64,000 bases of DNA from the NCBI RefSeq assembly GCF_014217835.1, contig NZ_CP055263.1:4281501-4345500 (forward strand). The letters are read 5' to 3'. Below, in pieces: positions 48,000 through 58,900 of the stretch. This DNA comes from Metabacillus sp. KUDC1714 (lineage in GTDB: Bacteria > Bacillota > Bacilli > Bacillales > Bacillaceae). The translations under genes and the position numbers were made by a program. The notes under the pieces are model-generated. The model made no database searches, was not told where the DNA came from, and worked only from the letters and a program-made list of their open reading frames with translations. Position 1 is the stretch's first letter, and each line of letters opens with the position of its first letter.

Positions 48000-48223
48000 G
48001 ATATATATAGGCAGTAGCCGATTTGCGCTTTTCTAGATAACAAAAATGTATAAGTTTTTTTATACTTAGTTTTCGTGTCTAGCTCCAGCGCCTAGCTCCT
48101 CGAGTCATAAGCCACACAGGAATTGAAGGTAAAGAACACCTTCTATTCCTGTGCGTCTTATGCATTTCGGAGCTAAACAAGGCGCTTGCGCTTTTCTTAT
48201 AAGGAACAGAGTTGGAGGTAAAT
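48000..48223 (+). other. tsf-pyrH spacer with one full and one partial repeat
   Basis: Between the tsf terminator and pyrH. A 12-mer TTGCGCTTTTCT at 48023-48034 equals the right end of the full repeat that follows (48076-48199), so it is probably the remnant of an earlier copy. No sure promoter was seen; a TTGCGC/TGTATA pair spaced 18 is poor. Confidence 0.5.
48076..48199 (+). repeat. Intergenic palindromic repeat before pyrH (best copy)
   Basis: 124 bases from TGTCTAGCTCCAGCGCCTAG to GGCGCTTGCGCTTTTCTTA. The ends are complementary in part (AGCGCC with GGCGCT), and the centre forms a stem: CACAGGAA(T)TGAAGGT with ACCTTCT-ATTCCTGTG. Ends 24 bases before the pyrH start. I know this class from many Bacillaceae intergenic regions. 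Confidence 0.8.
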
Positions 48224-48946
48224 ATGAGTAATCCTAAATATCAACGTATTGTACTAAAATTAAGTGGTGAAGCATTAGCAGGTGAAAATGGTTTTGGTAT
48301 TAACCCTACTGTGATCCAATCAATTGCAAAACAAGTGAAGGAAATTGCAGAGCTGGATGTTGAAGTAGCTGTTGTTGTTGGTGGTGGCAACATTTGGCGT
48401 GGTAAAATCGGTAGTGAAATGGGAATGGACCGAGCAACTGCTGATTACATGGGAATGCTTGCTACAGTAATGAATTCTCTAGCATTACAAGATAGTCTTG
48501 AAACACAAGGGATTCAGACACGTGTTCAAACTTCTATAGAAATGAGACAAGTTGCAGAACCATACATAAGAAGAAAAGCGATTCGACATTTAGAGAAAAA
48601 ACGCGTAGTGATTTTTGCAGCTGGAACTGGTAACCCATACTTCTCTACTGATACAACAGCTGCTTTACGTGCTGCTGAAATCGAAGCAGACGTTATCTTA
48701 ATGGCTAAAAATAATGTTGATGGTGTTTACAACGCTGATCCTAGAATTGATAAAAATGCTGTGAAATATGAAACATTATCTTATTTAGACGTACTAAAAG
48801 AAGGTCTTGCGGTAATGGATTCAACTGCATCATCTTTATGTATGGATAACGATATACCGTTAATTGTCTTCTCGATAATGGAAGAAGGTAACATTAAACG
48901 TGCCGTAACTGGTGAAAATATTGGAACAATTGTTAGGGGGAAATAA
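48224..48946 (+). CDS. pyrH: UMP kinase
   Basis: Phosphorylates UMP to UDP; amino-acid-kinase fold, hexameric. 240 residues. [31 protein letters not shown] and the [20 protein letters not shown] segment are the family marks. ATG 48224 has GTTGGAGGT upstream; the in-frame TTG at 48212 lies in the ribosome site. frr starts 2 bases after the stop. Confidence 0.98.
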   Translation: MSNPKYQRIVLKLSGEALAGENGFGINPTVIQSIAKQVKEIAELDVEVAVVVGGGNIWRGKIGSEMGMDRATADYMGMLATVMNSLALQDSLETQGIQTRVQTSIEMRQVAEPYIRRKAIRHLEKKRVVIFAAGTGNPYFSTDTTAALRAAEIEADVILMAKNNVDGVYNADPRIDKNAVKYETLSYLDVLKEGLAVMDSTASSLCMDNDIPLIVFSIMEEGNIKRAVTGENIGTIVRGK

Positions 48947-48948
48947 CC

Positions 48949-49506
48949 TTGGCTAAACAAGTATTAGCGAATACTAAAGATAAAATGGAAAAAGCTGTGT
49001 CAGCTTTAAGTCGAGAATTAGCATCTGTAAGAGCTGGTAGAGCAAGCGCAAACTTATTAGATAAAATCTCTATGGATTATTATGGTGCTCCAACTCCAGT
49101 TAACCAACTTGCTTCTATTAGTGTACCTGAAGCTCGTCTCCTTGTTATTCAACCATATGACAAGACTGTTATAGGTGATATCGAAAAAGCTATTCTTAAG
49201 TCTGACTTAGGTTTAACTCCTTCAAATGATGGCTCGGTTATTCGTTTGTCTATTCCTGCTTTAACAGAAGAAAGACGAAAAGAGCTAGTGAAATTAGTTA
49301 AGAAATATGCAGAAGAAGCAAAGGTTGCTGTTCGTAATATTAGACGTGATGGTAATGATGACCTGAAAAAGCTAGAAAAAAATGGTGATATCACTGAGGA
49401 CGAATTAAGAAGTAATACTGAGAATGTCCAAAAATTAACCGATGACTATATTGTAAAAGTTGATCAGGTCGCAAAAGATAAAGAAAAAGAAATCATGGAA
49501 GTTTAA
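48949..49506 (+). CDS. frr: Ribosome recycling factor
   Basis: Splits post-termination ribosomes with EF-G. 185 residues, exact family length. TTG start at 48949 with AGGGGGA 8 bases upstream; [40 protein letters not shown] and [20 protein letters not shown] are typical. Coupled to pyrH. Confidence 0.98.
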   Translation: MAKQVLANTKDKMEKAVSALSRELASVRAGRASANLLDKISMDYYGAPTPVNQLASISVPEARLLVIQPYDKTVIGDIEKAILKSDLGLTPSNDGSVIRLSIPALTEERRKELVKLVKKYAEEAKVAVRNIRRDGNDDLKKLEKNGDITEDELRSNTENVQKLTDDYIVKVDQVAKDKEKEIMEV

Positions 49507-49532
49507 TGAGAAAATAGGTACAATAGAAAAGT

Positions 49533-49568
49533 GAAAAACCCTCTAATGTTTACAGGGGGTTTTTTTGT
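49533..49568 (+). terminator. Intrinsic terminator after frr
   Basis: AAAACCCTCT / CAGGGGGTTTTTTT hairpin with an AATGTTTA loop and a T run. Confidence 0.85.
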
Positions 49569-49631
49569 TAATACTGTTAACGTCATCATGGTAAAAAGAG
49601 ATCATGAATTATTGGGTGATGGAGGAATCAC

Positions 49632-50411
49632 ATGCTCAACTTATTAAAAAAGTGGAAAGCTAGTTCCCAAGCCACAAATGAACAATCGATAGCTAAAGTG
49701 GATATAGAAAAGGGAGAAATTCCTAAACATATTGCGATTATCATGGATGGAAATGGTAGATGGGCAAAAAAACGTGCACTTCCACGGATTGCGGGTCATC
49801 ATGAAGGAATGAAAGTTGTACGAAAGATTACCAAACAAGCAAATGCCCTTGGTGTTAAAGTACTTACACTATATGCATTTTCAACTGAGAATTGGAAAAG
49901 ACCTAAAACAGAAGTAGACTATTTAATGAAGCTTCCTGAAGAATTTTTAAATACTTACTTACCAGAACTGATTGAGGAAAATGTGCAAGTCCGTATTATG
50001 GGTGATAAAAATAGGCTTCCTGCACACACATTAAGAGCTGTAGAAAAAGCGATGAGTGATACTGAGAATAACAAAGGGCTTATTCTGAATTTTGCATTAA
50101 ACTACGGAAGTCGAGCAGAAATCATATCTGCTGTCCAAAAAATTTCCCAAGATGTTAAAGAAGGACGAATTGAAGAAACATCAATAAACGAAAGCCTATT
50201 TTCTGATTATTTAATGACACAATCATTACATGACCCTGACTTATTAATACGTACAAGTGGCGAAATAAGACTTAGTAATTTTATGCTATGGCAGTTAGCT
50301 TACACAGAATTTTGGTTTACTGATGTGCTATGGCCAGATTTTAACGAACAAAACTTACTTCAAGCTATTTACACATATCAACAAAGAGGGCGCAGATTTG
50401 GCGGCGTATAA
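49632..50411 (+). CDS. uppS: Undecaprenyl diphosphate synthase
   Basis: Makes the C55 lipid carrier for peptidoglycan and teichoic acids. 259 residues. IIMDGNGRWAKKRALPRIAG, then YAFSTENWKRP and RTSGEIRLSNFMLWQLAYTE are the family motifs. ATGGAGGAAT-type ribosome site. cdsA follows at 16 bases. Confidence 0.97.
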   Translation: MLNLLKKWKASSQATNEQSIAKVDIEKGEIPKHIAIIMDGNGRWAKKRALPRIAGHHEGMKVVRKITKQANALGVKVLTLYAFSTENWKRPKTEVDYLMKLPEEFLNTYLPELIEENVQVRIMGDKNRLPAHTLRAVEKAMSDTENNKGLILNFALNYGSRAEIISAVQKISQDVKEGRIEETSINESLFSDYLMTQSLHDPDLLIRTSGEIRLSNFMLWQLAYTEFWFTDVLWPDFNEQNLLQAIYTYQQRGRRFGGV

Positions 50412-50427
50412 AAGGTGATGAAATACA

Positions 50428-51222
50428 ATGAAACAACGAATACTAACTGCAGTACTAGCTGCAGCTGTTTTTCTTCCATTTGTCATTTACGGGGAGCTCC
50501 CGTTTACAATATTTGTTTATTTATTAGCATCAATTGCATTATATGAGCTTTTAAAAATGAAAAACATTTCATTAGCTAGTATTCCGGGACTAGTTAGCTT
50601 ATTAATTTTATGGGTTCTATTGATTCCAAATTCTTATATAAAAATACTAGACAGTTTTTCAAAGGCTGAATTTGCTTTATTGGCATTGCTGTTGTTATTA
50701 ACCTATACTGTTGTAACGAAAAATAAATTTACTTTTGACGATGTAGGCTTCGTTGTCATTGCGATTTTTTACTTAGGGATTGGTTTTTACTTTCTAATTG
50801 AAACAAGAAACCTTTCACCAGGTGGTCTAGAATTAGTTTTTTATGCATTAATATTGATATGGGTAACTGATTCAGGTGCTTATTTTATTGGGCGTGCAAT
50901 GGGAAAAAACAAGCTTTGGCCTGAAATTAGTCCTAATAAAACAATTGAAGGTGCAGTAGGCGGTGTTTTATTTGCAGTTATTTTTGCATGGATCTATCAT
51001 TATTTTACAGGGGTTCTTGATAACTACATCATCGTCACATTTATGACCATCTTCTTATCTGTTTTTGGACAAATAGGTGATCTTGTTGAATCTGCTTTAA
51101 AACGACAATATCAGGTAAAAGACTCAGGTACAATCCTACCGGGTCATGGTGGAATACTAGATCGTTTTGATAGCTTATTATTCGTTTTACCAATTTTACA
51201 TTTCTTAAGGTTACTATTTTGA
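50428..51222 (+). CDS. cdsA: Phosphatidate cytidylyltransferase
   Basis: Forms CDP-diacylglycerol for phospholipid synthesis. 264 residues, multiple membrane helices. The family signature is near the C-terminus: SALKRQYQVKDSGTILPGHG, then GILDRFDSLLFVLP. Second gene of the uppS unit; a repeat follows. Confidence 0.96.
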   Translation: MKQRILTAVLAAAVFLPFVIYGELPFTIFVYLLASIALYELLKMKNISLASIPGLVSLLILWVLLIPNSYIKILDSFSKAEFALLALLLLLTYTVVTKNKFTFDDVGFVVIAIFYLGIGFYFLIETRNLSPGGLELVFYALILIWVTDSGAYFIGRAMGKNKLWPEISPNKTIEGAVGGVLFAVIFAWIYHYFTGVLDNYIIVTFMTIFLSVFGQIGDLVESALKRQYQVKDSGTILPGHGGILDRFDSLLFVLPILHFLRLLF

Positions 51223-51245
51223 AAAACATTTTTGCCTAAATTATA

Positions 51246-51369
51246 TGTCTAGCTCTAGCGCCATGGCTTTCGACACCATTGAACGTTTAAATCACAGTAA
51301 ATGTTGTGTTAGCTAACTCGAGGGTCAGTCTATAACGAGATTAGACAGGGCGCTCTAGAGCATTTCTTA
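51246..51369 (+). repeat. Diverged intergenic palindromic repeat before dxr
   Basis: Begins TGTCTAGCTCTAGCGCC and ends AGGGCGCTCTAGAGCATTTCTTA, like the pyrH copy, but the middle has drifted (TTGAACGTTTAAATC, ATGTTGTG, CTCGAGGGTCAG). The outer ends still pair (TCTAGCGC with GCGCTCTAGA). Confidence 0.65.
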
Positions 51370-51389
51370 ATTTGATTGGAAGTGACTTC

Positions 51390-52538
51390 GTGAAAAAGAT
51401 TAGTTTGTTAGGAGCTACAGGTTCAATTGGAATACAAACTTTAGAGGTTATTGAATCACACCCTGAAGAGTTTAAGCTTGTAGCGATGTCTTTCGGAAGG
51501 AATTATAAATCCGGAAGCGACATTATAAAGAAATTCAAGCCAGAATTTGTTGCAGTTAAAGATAAAGAAACATATGAACATCTTAAGCGGGAGTTTTCAA
51601 GTCAAGATGTTAAATTAGGATATGGTGAAGAGGCCCTTATTGAAGCTGCAATTTATGATGGAGTAGAGTGTCTAGTCAATGCTGTAGTTGGAAGTGTAGG
51701 GTTAATACCAACTTTAAAAGCCATTGAAAATAACATAACAATTGCACTAGCTAATAAGGAGACTCTTGTCACTGCGGGACATTTAGTGACAGAGCATGCA
51801 AAAAAATACAATGTTAATATTTTACCAGTAGATAGTGAGCACTCTGCGATTTTTCAATGTTTGCAGGGTGAGAGTGTCAAATCGATAGACCGCTTGATCA
51901 TAACTGCATCTGGAGGAAGTTTCCGTGATCGAAAAAGGGAAGACCTTGTAAATGTAACGGTGGACCAAGCATTAAATCACCCCAATTGGTCTATGGGTGC
52001 AAAGATAACGATAGATTCAGCTACTATGATGAATAAAGGCTTAGAAGTAATTGAAGCACACTGGTTATTCAATTTGCATTATGACAAAATTGATGTCTTA
52101 TTACATAAAGAAAGTATTATTCATTCTTTAGTTGAGTTTCACGATCGAAGTATCATTGCTCAACTAGGAACACCTGATATGAGAGTTCCCATTCAATATG
52201 CATTAACATATCCAGAGAGATTACCTTTAAAAGAAGCGAAAAGGTTAGAACTTTGGGAAATTGGAAAATTACATTTTGAAAAAGCGGATTTTACCAGGTT
52301 CCGATGCTTACAATATGCGTTTGATTCAGGTAAAATAGGTGGTACGATGCCTACGGTTTTAAATGCTGCAAATGAAGTAGCTGTTGAGGCATTTTTAAGT
52401 GGAAAGATTACGTTTCTTCAAATCGAGGAATTTATTGAAAGATCGTTGGATAAGCATGAGAGCATCGCAAACCCTAGTTTGGAGCAGATTCAAGAAGTTG
52501 ATCAACTAACAAGAAATTTTGTACAAACTTTAATCTAG
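51390..52538 (+). CDS. dxr: 1-deoxy-D-xylulose 5-phosphate reductoisomerase
   Basis: Second step of the MEP isoprenoid path (supplies UppS). 382 residues from GTG 51390 (GGAAGTGA just upstream); the TTG 51372 extension is unlikely since [20 protein letters not shown] is the usual N-terminus. NADPH fold GATGSIG, then [29 protein letters not shown] and [20 protein letters not shown] at the active site. Confidence 0.97.
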   Translation: MKKISLLGATGSIGIQTLEVIESHPEEFKLVAMSFGRNYKSGSDIIKKFKPEFVAVKDKETYEHLKREFSSQDVKLGYGEEALIEAAIYDGVECLVNAVVGSVGLIPTLKAIENNITIALANKETLVTAGHLVTEHAKKYNVNILPVDSEHSAIFQCLQGESVKSIDRLIITASGGSFRDRKREDLVNVTVDQALNHPNWSMGAKITIDSATMMNKGLEVIEAHWLFNLHYDKIDVLLHKESIIHSLVEFHDRSIIAQLGTPDMRVPIQYALTYPERLPLKEAKRLELWEIGKLHFEKADFTRFRCLQYAFDSGKIGGTMPTVLNAANEVAVEAFLSGKITFLQIEEFIERSLDKHESIANPSLEQIQEVDQLTRNFVQTLI

Positions 52539-52557
52539 ATAAAGGTGGTCATACAAG

Positions 52558-53817
52558 GTGAATACAGTGATAGCGTTTGTCCTCATTTTTGGTGCTCTTG
52601 TCTTTTTTCATGAGCTTGGACATTTACTTCTAGCTAATCGTGCTGGGATATTATGCCGTGAATTTGCAATTGGTTTTGGACCGAAAATCTTGTCTTTTAA
52701 AAAAAATGAAACGGTTTATACAATCCGCTTATTACCTATAGGTGGTTTTGTAAGAATGGCTGGCGAGGATCCTGAAGTGATTGAGGTAAAGCCTGGCCAT
52801 AACGTAGGATTACTTTTTAATAAAGAAAATAAAGTCGAAAAAATCATTTTAAATAATAAAGAAAAATATCCACAGGCACGAATTATTGAGGTGGAGAACG
52901 CAGATCTTGAACATAGTATGTTTATTTCTGGCTATGAGTTTGGAGAAGAAGAGTATATAAAAAGATTCGATGTTAGTGAAACATCTTATTTTATTGTTGA
53001 TGGTCAAGAAATCCAAATTGCTCCATATAATCGTCAATTCCAATCGAAGAAAGTTGGCCAGCGAATTGCAGCAATTTTTGCAGGACCATTAATGAATTTC
53101 CTGCTTGCATTTGTCATTTTGTTTTCATTAGGATTATTGCAAGGTGCTCCTGTTGATGATCCCAAATTAGGTATATTAACTGATGACGGTTCTGCAAAAG
53201 AAGCCGGTTTACTTGAAGGTGATGTCATTCAGTCAATTGAAGGACAATCTACTTCATCTTGGGAGGAAGTAGTAAATATTATTCAAGAAAACCCTGATAA
53301 GGAATTAACCTTTGAAGTTGAACGCGGTGGAGAAATCCTTTCATTTGAAGTAGTACCTGAAGCAACGAAAGTCGGGGAAGAGACAATAGGACGTATTGGT
53401 GCCTATAATCCCGTAGATAAATCGTTTAGTAGCTCTATAAAATATGGATTTATTGAAACATACACATGGACAAAAGAAATATTAATTGGTTTTGGGAAGC
53501 TAGTAACAGGTCAATTTTCTATTGATATGCTCTCAGGACCAGTTGGTATTTACGATATGACAGATCAGGTTGCTGAATCTGGTACATTGAACTTGTTAAG
53601 ATGGGCAGCACTTTTAAGTATAAACTTAGGAATAGTCAACTTATTGCCTCTTCCAGCTCTTGATGGTGGACGTTTATTATTCTTATTTATTGAGGCGTTG
53701 AGAGGGAAACCAATTGATCGACAAAAAGAAGGGGTCGTTCATTTTATTGGTTTTTCGTTATTAATGCTATTGATGCTTGTAGTTACATGGAATGACATTC
53801 AACGTTTATTCTTATAA
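52558..53817 (+). CDS. rseP: Site-2 (S2P) intramembrane zinc metalloprotease RseP/RasP
   Basis: Cleaves anti-sigma factors and signal-peptide remnants in the membrane. 419 residues. HELGH zinc motif in the first membrane segment (FFHELGHLLLA), PDZ domain (about 195-285) and the second site LPLPALDGGR. GTG 52558 after AAAGGTGG. Follows dxr by 19 bases. Central loop (about 80-160) is somewhat long, as in Bacillus RasP. Confidence 0.96.
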   Translation: MNTVIAFVLIFGALVFFHELGHLLLANRAGILCREFAIGFGPKILSFKKNETVYTIRLLPIGGFVRMAGEDPEVIEVKPGHNVGLLFNKENKVEKIILNNKEKYPQARIIEVENADLEHSMFISGYEFGEEEYIKRFDVSETSYFIVDGQEIQIAPYNRQFQSKKVGQRIAAIFAGPLMNFLLAFVILFSLGLLQGAPVDDPKLGILTDDGSAKEAGLLEGDVIQSIEGQSTSSWEEVVNIIQENPDKELTFEVERGGEILSFEVVPEATKVGEETIGRIGAYNPVDKSFSSSIKYGFIETYTWTKEILIGFGKLVTGQFSIDMLSGPVGIYDMTDQVAESGTLNLLRWAALLSINLGIVNLLPLPALDGGRLLFLFIEALRGKPIDRQKEGVVHFIGFSLLMLLMLVVTWNDIQRLFL

Positions 53818-53956
53818 GAATATACTATTGAAATTGGAATAGGTTATTCACCGATCTCATTTTTTAAAGATTTAGCAAATTTATGGGGAAATTTGAATGA
53901 TAATATAGTAACCTAAAAAGGTGAAACTAGTTTAATTAAAAATAGAGGTGCTCGTA

Positions 53957-55660
53957 ATGAAACAAAGTATGACGTTTATTCCTACTCTTAGAGAAGTTCC
54001 TGCTGATGCTGAAGTAAAAAGTCATCAGCTTATGCTACGGGCTGGATTTACAAGACAAAATACAAGTGGTGTTTATAGCTACTTACCATTGGCACATAAA
54101 GTATTAAAGAAAATCGAACAGATTGTTCGCGAAGAAATGAACAATGCTGGGGCATCTGAATTATTAATGCCAGCCCTGCAACAGGCTGAGCTTTGGCAGG
54201 AATCTGGACGCTGGTATTCATATGGTCCTGAACTAATGAGATTAAAAGATCGACATAATCGTGAATTTGCTTTAGGTGCAACACACGAAGAGATGATTAC
54301 GAGCTTAGTTCGAGATGAAATTAAATCTTATAAGCGACTTCCGCTTTCCTTATATCAAATTCAGACAAAGTTTCGTGATGAAAAACGACCTCGTTTTGGT
54401 GTTTTGCGTGGTCGCGAATTTATCATGAAGGACGCATATTCTTTCCATGCCACACATGAAAGTTTGGATGAAGTCTATGTTAAAATGTTTACTGCTTATC
54501 AAAATATATTTTCTCGTTGCGGCCTAGACTTTAGGGCTGTTATTGCAGATTCAGGGGCTATGGGTGGCACTGATACACATGAATTCATGGTGTTATCTGA
54601 TATCGGCGAAGATACAATTGCATACTCTGATACCTCTCAATATGCTGCAAATATTGAGATGGCACCTGTTAATGCAACTTATGAAAAAAGTACCGAGGAA
54701 CAAAAAGAATTAGTGAAAATTGAAACACCTGATCAAAAAACAATTGAAGAAATTTCAACATTTTTAAATGTTTCTAAGGAATCATGCATTAAATCCGTTC
54801 TTTTCAATGTTGATGATAAATTTGTTTTAGTCTTAGTTCGTGGCGATCATGAGGTAAATGACATTAAGGTGAAAAATCTATTTGGCGCTTCAGTAGTAGA
54901 TTTAGCAACAGCAGAAGAGACAATAAAAGCTTTAAATTGTGTTCCAGGCTTTATAGGACCTATTAATGTCTCTGAAGATGTTGAAGTTGTAGCAGATCAT
55001 GCAATATCTTCAGTGGTTAATGGAGTTTGTGGTGCAAATCAAGCGCAATACCATTTCCAGGGAGTGAACATTGAGCGAGATGCTAAGATCACTCGATTTG
55101 CTGATCTACGCTTTATCCAAGAAGGGGACAAATCACCAGATGGTGAAGGTACTATTAGATTTGCCAAAGGGATTGAAGTTGGTCACGTGTTTAAACTAGG
55201 CACTAGATATAGTGAGTCAATGAATGCAACGTTCTTAGATGAAAACGGCCGCACGCAGCCAATGATTATGGGTTGCTATGGTATAGGTGTTTCAAGAACA
55301 TTAGCTGCTATTATTGAGCAGCATCATGACGAAAATGGGATCGTGTGGCCTGGGTCAGTTGCACCATTCCAAATCCATGTTATACCAGTAAACATTAAAA
55401 ATGATTCACAAAAGGAGTTAGCTGAAAAACTATACACTCAATTTACTCAGAATGGATATGAGGTTCTATTTGATGACCGCGCTGAGCGAGTAGGAGTGAA
55501 ATTTGCCGATTCAGACCTTATTGGATTACCTGTACGTGTAACTGTTGGTAAGAGAGCAGATGAGGGTATAGTAGAAGTTAAAATTCGTAAGACAGGTGAA
55601 TCATTTGAAGTATCAGTGGATGAACTTCATGAAAAGATGAAGCAAATACTTGGAAACTAA
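53957..55660 (+). CDS. proS: Prolyl-tRNA synthetase (bacterial type)
   Basis: 567 residues. Class II motifs: motif 2 region [20 protein letters not shown], motif 3 [20 protein letters not shown]; the inserted editing domain (about 225-405) hydrolyses Ala-tRNA(Pro); C-terminal anticodon-binding domain. ATG 53957 with AGAGGTG upstream. No T-box leader was seen in the 140-base gap before it. Confidence 0.97.
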   Translation: MKQSMTFIPTLREVPADAEVKSHQLMLRAGFTRQNTSGVYSYLPLAHKVLKKIEQIVREEMNNAGASELLMPALQQAELWQESGRWYSYGPELMRLKDRHNREFALGATHEEMITSLVRDEIKSYKRLPLSLYQIQTKFRDEKRPRFGVLRGREFIMKDAYSFHATHESLDEVYVKMFTAYQNIFSRCGLDFRAVIADSGAMGGTDTHEFMVLSDIGEDTIAYSDTSQYAANIEMAPVNATYEKSTEEQKELVKIETPDQKTIEEISTFLNVSKESCIKSVLFNVDDKFVLVLVRGDHEVNDIKVKNLFGASVVDLATAEETIKALNCVPGFIGPINVSEDVEVVADHAISSVVNGVCGANQAQYHFQGVNIERDAKITRFADLRFIQEGDKSPDGEGTIRFAKGIEVGHVFKLGTRYSESMNATFLDENGRTQPMIMGCYGIGVSRTLAAIIEQHHDENGIVWPGSVAPFQIHVIPVNIKNDSQKELAEKLYTQFTQNGYEVLFDDRAERVGVKFADSDLIGLPVRVTVGKRADEGIVEVKIRKTGESFEVSVDELHEKMKQILGN

Positions 55661-55714
55661 AAAAGGTTACAGCAAGGAATAAACCATGATAAAATAATAC
55701 AAGAGCAATAACGA

Positions 55715-55803
55715 GAAGAGGCTGACTCGAAAGTAATAGACAAGCTCCTTTATATACTTAATTGTATATAAAGGAATAAGTCTATAAATGAGGCAGCCTC
55801 TTC
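55715..55803 (+). terminator. 89-bp nested palindrome after proS
   Basis: Outer arms GAAGAGGCTGACTC / GAGGCAGCCTCTTC (13 of 14 pair), then TAGAC / GTCTA, then a perfect inner stem CCTTTATATAC / GTATATAAAGG with a TTAATT loop. Far longer than a normal terminator; the GAAGAGGCTGACTC-type end recurs in Bacillus intergenic regions. May end proS transcription. Confidence 0.65.
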
Positions 55804-55904
55804 AGTTGTGATAAAACTAATTTTATTGTACTTTGAAATGTTAAATAAAAATTTAAACAACTATTAATAGAATTAATAAGTAAGAGGGAGAAAGGGGATA
55901 GTAT

Positions 55905-58900
55905 ATGGACATGCAAATCAACCAAATTGAGCGATTTCAACTCCTGCTCCAACAAATAAATTTAACAGAAGATGCGGTTGTCGTTCACTTTAAGAACGGT
56001 TCAATTGCCAAGTTGACCGTGCATAAACAAACGAAAAAGTGGCATTTTCATTTTCAATTCGAAAAAATTCTGCCTTTTGATGTGTATCAATTGTTTCAGA
56101 CTAAGCTTGCAAAGGCGTTTTCTCATATTGCAGATGTTACATTTTCGATTGAAACGAAAGAACAAAATTTTGACGAAAAACTTGTTCAGGATTATTGGTC
56201 AATCTGTATTCAGCAAATGGACGGAATCTCCCCTCCAATGCTCGCACTATTAAATGAGCAAAAACCAACTGTTCAGGGGATAAAGGTCATTGTTAAAACC
56301 AAAAATGATACCGAGGCAATGACAATAAAACGAAAATATGCATCTCTCATTCAAGAAAGCTTTCAGGAACTGGGATTTCCTACCTTTCAATTAGATACAA
56401 CTGTAGCAGTCTCACAAGAGGAAATTTTAAAATTCCAAGAACAAAAGCTACAAGAAGATAAAGAGAAAGGACTAAAGGCACTAACTGACATGGTTAATGC
56501 TGAGAAGGAAGAGGCTAGTCAAGCTGAATATACTGGACCTTTAACAATTGGTTATACGATCAAAAATGATGAAGAAATTCGTACCCTTGCTTCGATTGAA
56601 GATGAAGAGAGAAGAACCGCTATTCAGGGGTATGTGTTTGATGCAGAAACAAAGGAACTTAGAAGTGGAAGAACACTTCTGACCTTTAAAATTACTGACT
56701 ACACAAGCTCCATCCTTGTTAAAATGTTTGCTAGAGATAAAGAGGATGCCGTTTTAGTACAGGCTGTTAAAAAAGGAATGTGGTTAAAAGTACGCGGTAG
56801 CATCCAAAATGACACATTCGTACGAGATCTTGTAATGATTGCAAATGACATTAATGAAATTACACCTCAAGAGAGACGAGATCAATCTCCAGAAGATGAG
56901 AAGAGGGTGGAACTTCATCTTCATTCACCAATGAGTCAAATGGATGCAGTAACGTCTGTAAGTAAGTATATTGAGCAAGCTAAGAAATGGGGACATAAGG
57001 CAATTGCATTAACAGATCATGCTGTCGCACAATCTTTTCCAGAAGCATATTCAGCTGGCAAAAAGAATGGAGTCAAGGTTTTATACGGTGTCGAAATAAA
57101 TCTTGTAAATGATGGGGTTCCTATTGCTTATAATGATGATAATCGCTTTTTACCTGATGAAACATATGTTGTATTTGACGTTGAGACGACTGGTTTATCA
57201 GCTGTTTACGATACAATCATTGAGTTGGCTGCAGTAAAGGTTCGTGGAGGAGAAATTATCGACCGTTTTGAGTCCTTCGCAAATCCTCATCATCCATTAT
57301 CAGCAATCACAATTGATTTAACAGGCATTACAGACGATATGGTAAAAGATGCCCCTAATGTTGATGAAGTATTACGGAAATTTAAGGATTGGATCGGAAA
57401 TGATATTCTCGTTGCACATAATGCTAGCTTTGATATGGGTTTTTTAAATGTAGGGTATAAAAAACTTCTTGGTGAAGAAAAGGCTAAAAACCCTGTTATC
57501 GATACGTTAGAACTCGGACGTTTCCTATATCCTGAATTTAAAAATCATCGACTTAACACACTTTGTAAAAAGTTTGATATCGAATTAACTCAGCATCACC
57601 GAGCAATTTATGATGCCGAAGCAACAGGCTATTTGCTTGTTAAGATGCTAAAGGATGCAGCGGAGAAGGGCATCGAAAATCACAATCAATTTAACGACAA
57701 TATGGGTAAAGGTAATGCATACCAACGTTCAAGACCATATCATGCTATTATACTTGCACAAAATGAAACTGGGTTGAAAAATTTATTCAAACTAGTTTCC
57801 ATTTCACATATGAATTACTTTTACAGAGTTCCACGAATTCCACGTTCACAACTCAATAAATATCGAGAAGGTCTTATTGTCGGATCCGCATGTGATAAAG
57901 GTGAGGTTTTTGAAGGTATGATGCAAAAATCTCCCGAAGAGGTAGAAGAAATTGCAGCATATTATGATTATTTAGAGGTACACCCTTTAGAGGTTTACAA
58001 TCACCTTATTGCATTAGATTATATTAAGGATGAAACGTCTTTAAAAGAAATTGTTACCAATATTGTAAAGCTCGGTGAAAAGCTAGAAAAGCCTGTAGTA
58101 GCAACTGGGAATGCGCATTATTTAAATCCTGTTGAAAAGGTCTACCGGAAAATATTGATTAGCTCTCAAGGTGGGGCAAACCCATTAAATCGTCATGAAT
58201 TACCAAATGTTCATTTCCGAACTACGGATGAAATGATGAACTGCTTCTCTTTCCTTGGTAAAGAGAAAGCTAAAGAGATTGTTATAGATAACACAAATAA
58301 GATTGCTGATATGATCGACGAAATTAAGCCAATAAAGGATGATCTTTATACACCTAAGATTGAAGGTGCAGATGAAGAGATCCGCGCAATGAGCTATTCT
58401 AGAGCGAGAAGTATATATGGAGAAAATCTTCCGGAACTAGTTGAGGCTCGACTAGAAAAAGAACTTAAGAGTATTATTGGCCATGGGTTTGCGGTTATTT
58501 ATCTTATCTCACATAAACTCGTTAAAAAATCACTTGATGATGGTTACCTAGTAGGTTCACGTGGGTCTGTTGGTTCCTCATTTGTCGCAACAATGACAGA
58601 AATAACAGAGGTAAACCCGCTGCCACCTCATTATGTGTGTCCAGATTGTCAGCATTCAGAGTTTTTTAATGATGGATCAGTCGGTTCTGGTTTTGATTTA
58701 CCTAACAAAGAGTGTTCGAATTGTGGTGCTCAATATCAAAAAGATGGACATGATATTCCTTTTGAAACATTCCTAGGCTTTAAAGGGGACAAAGTTCCCG
58801 ATATTGATTTGAACTTCTCAGGCGAATATCAGCCTACAGCCCATAACTATACGAAGGTTCTTTTTGGTGAAGACAATGTGTACCGTGCTGGTACAATCGG

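Noticed and set aside
53818..53956. Possible T-box leader before proS
   Set aside because: Only about 140 bases, no T-box core motif and no terminator/antiterminator pair.
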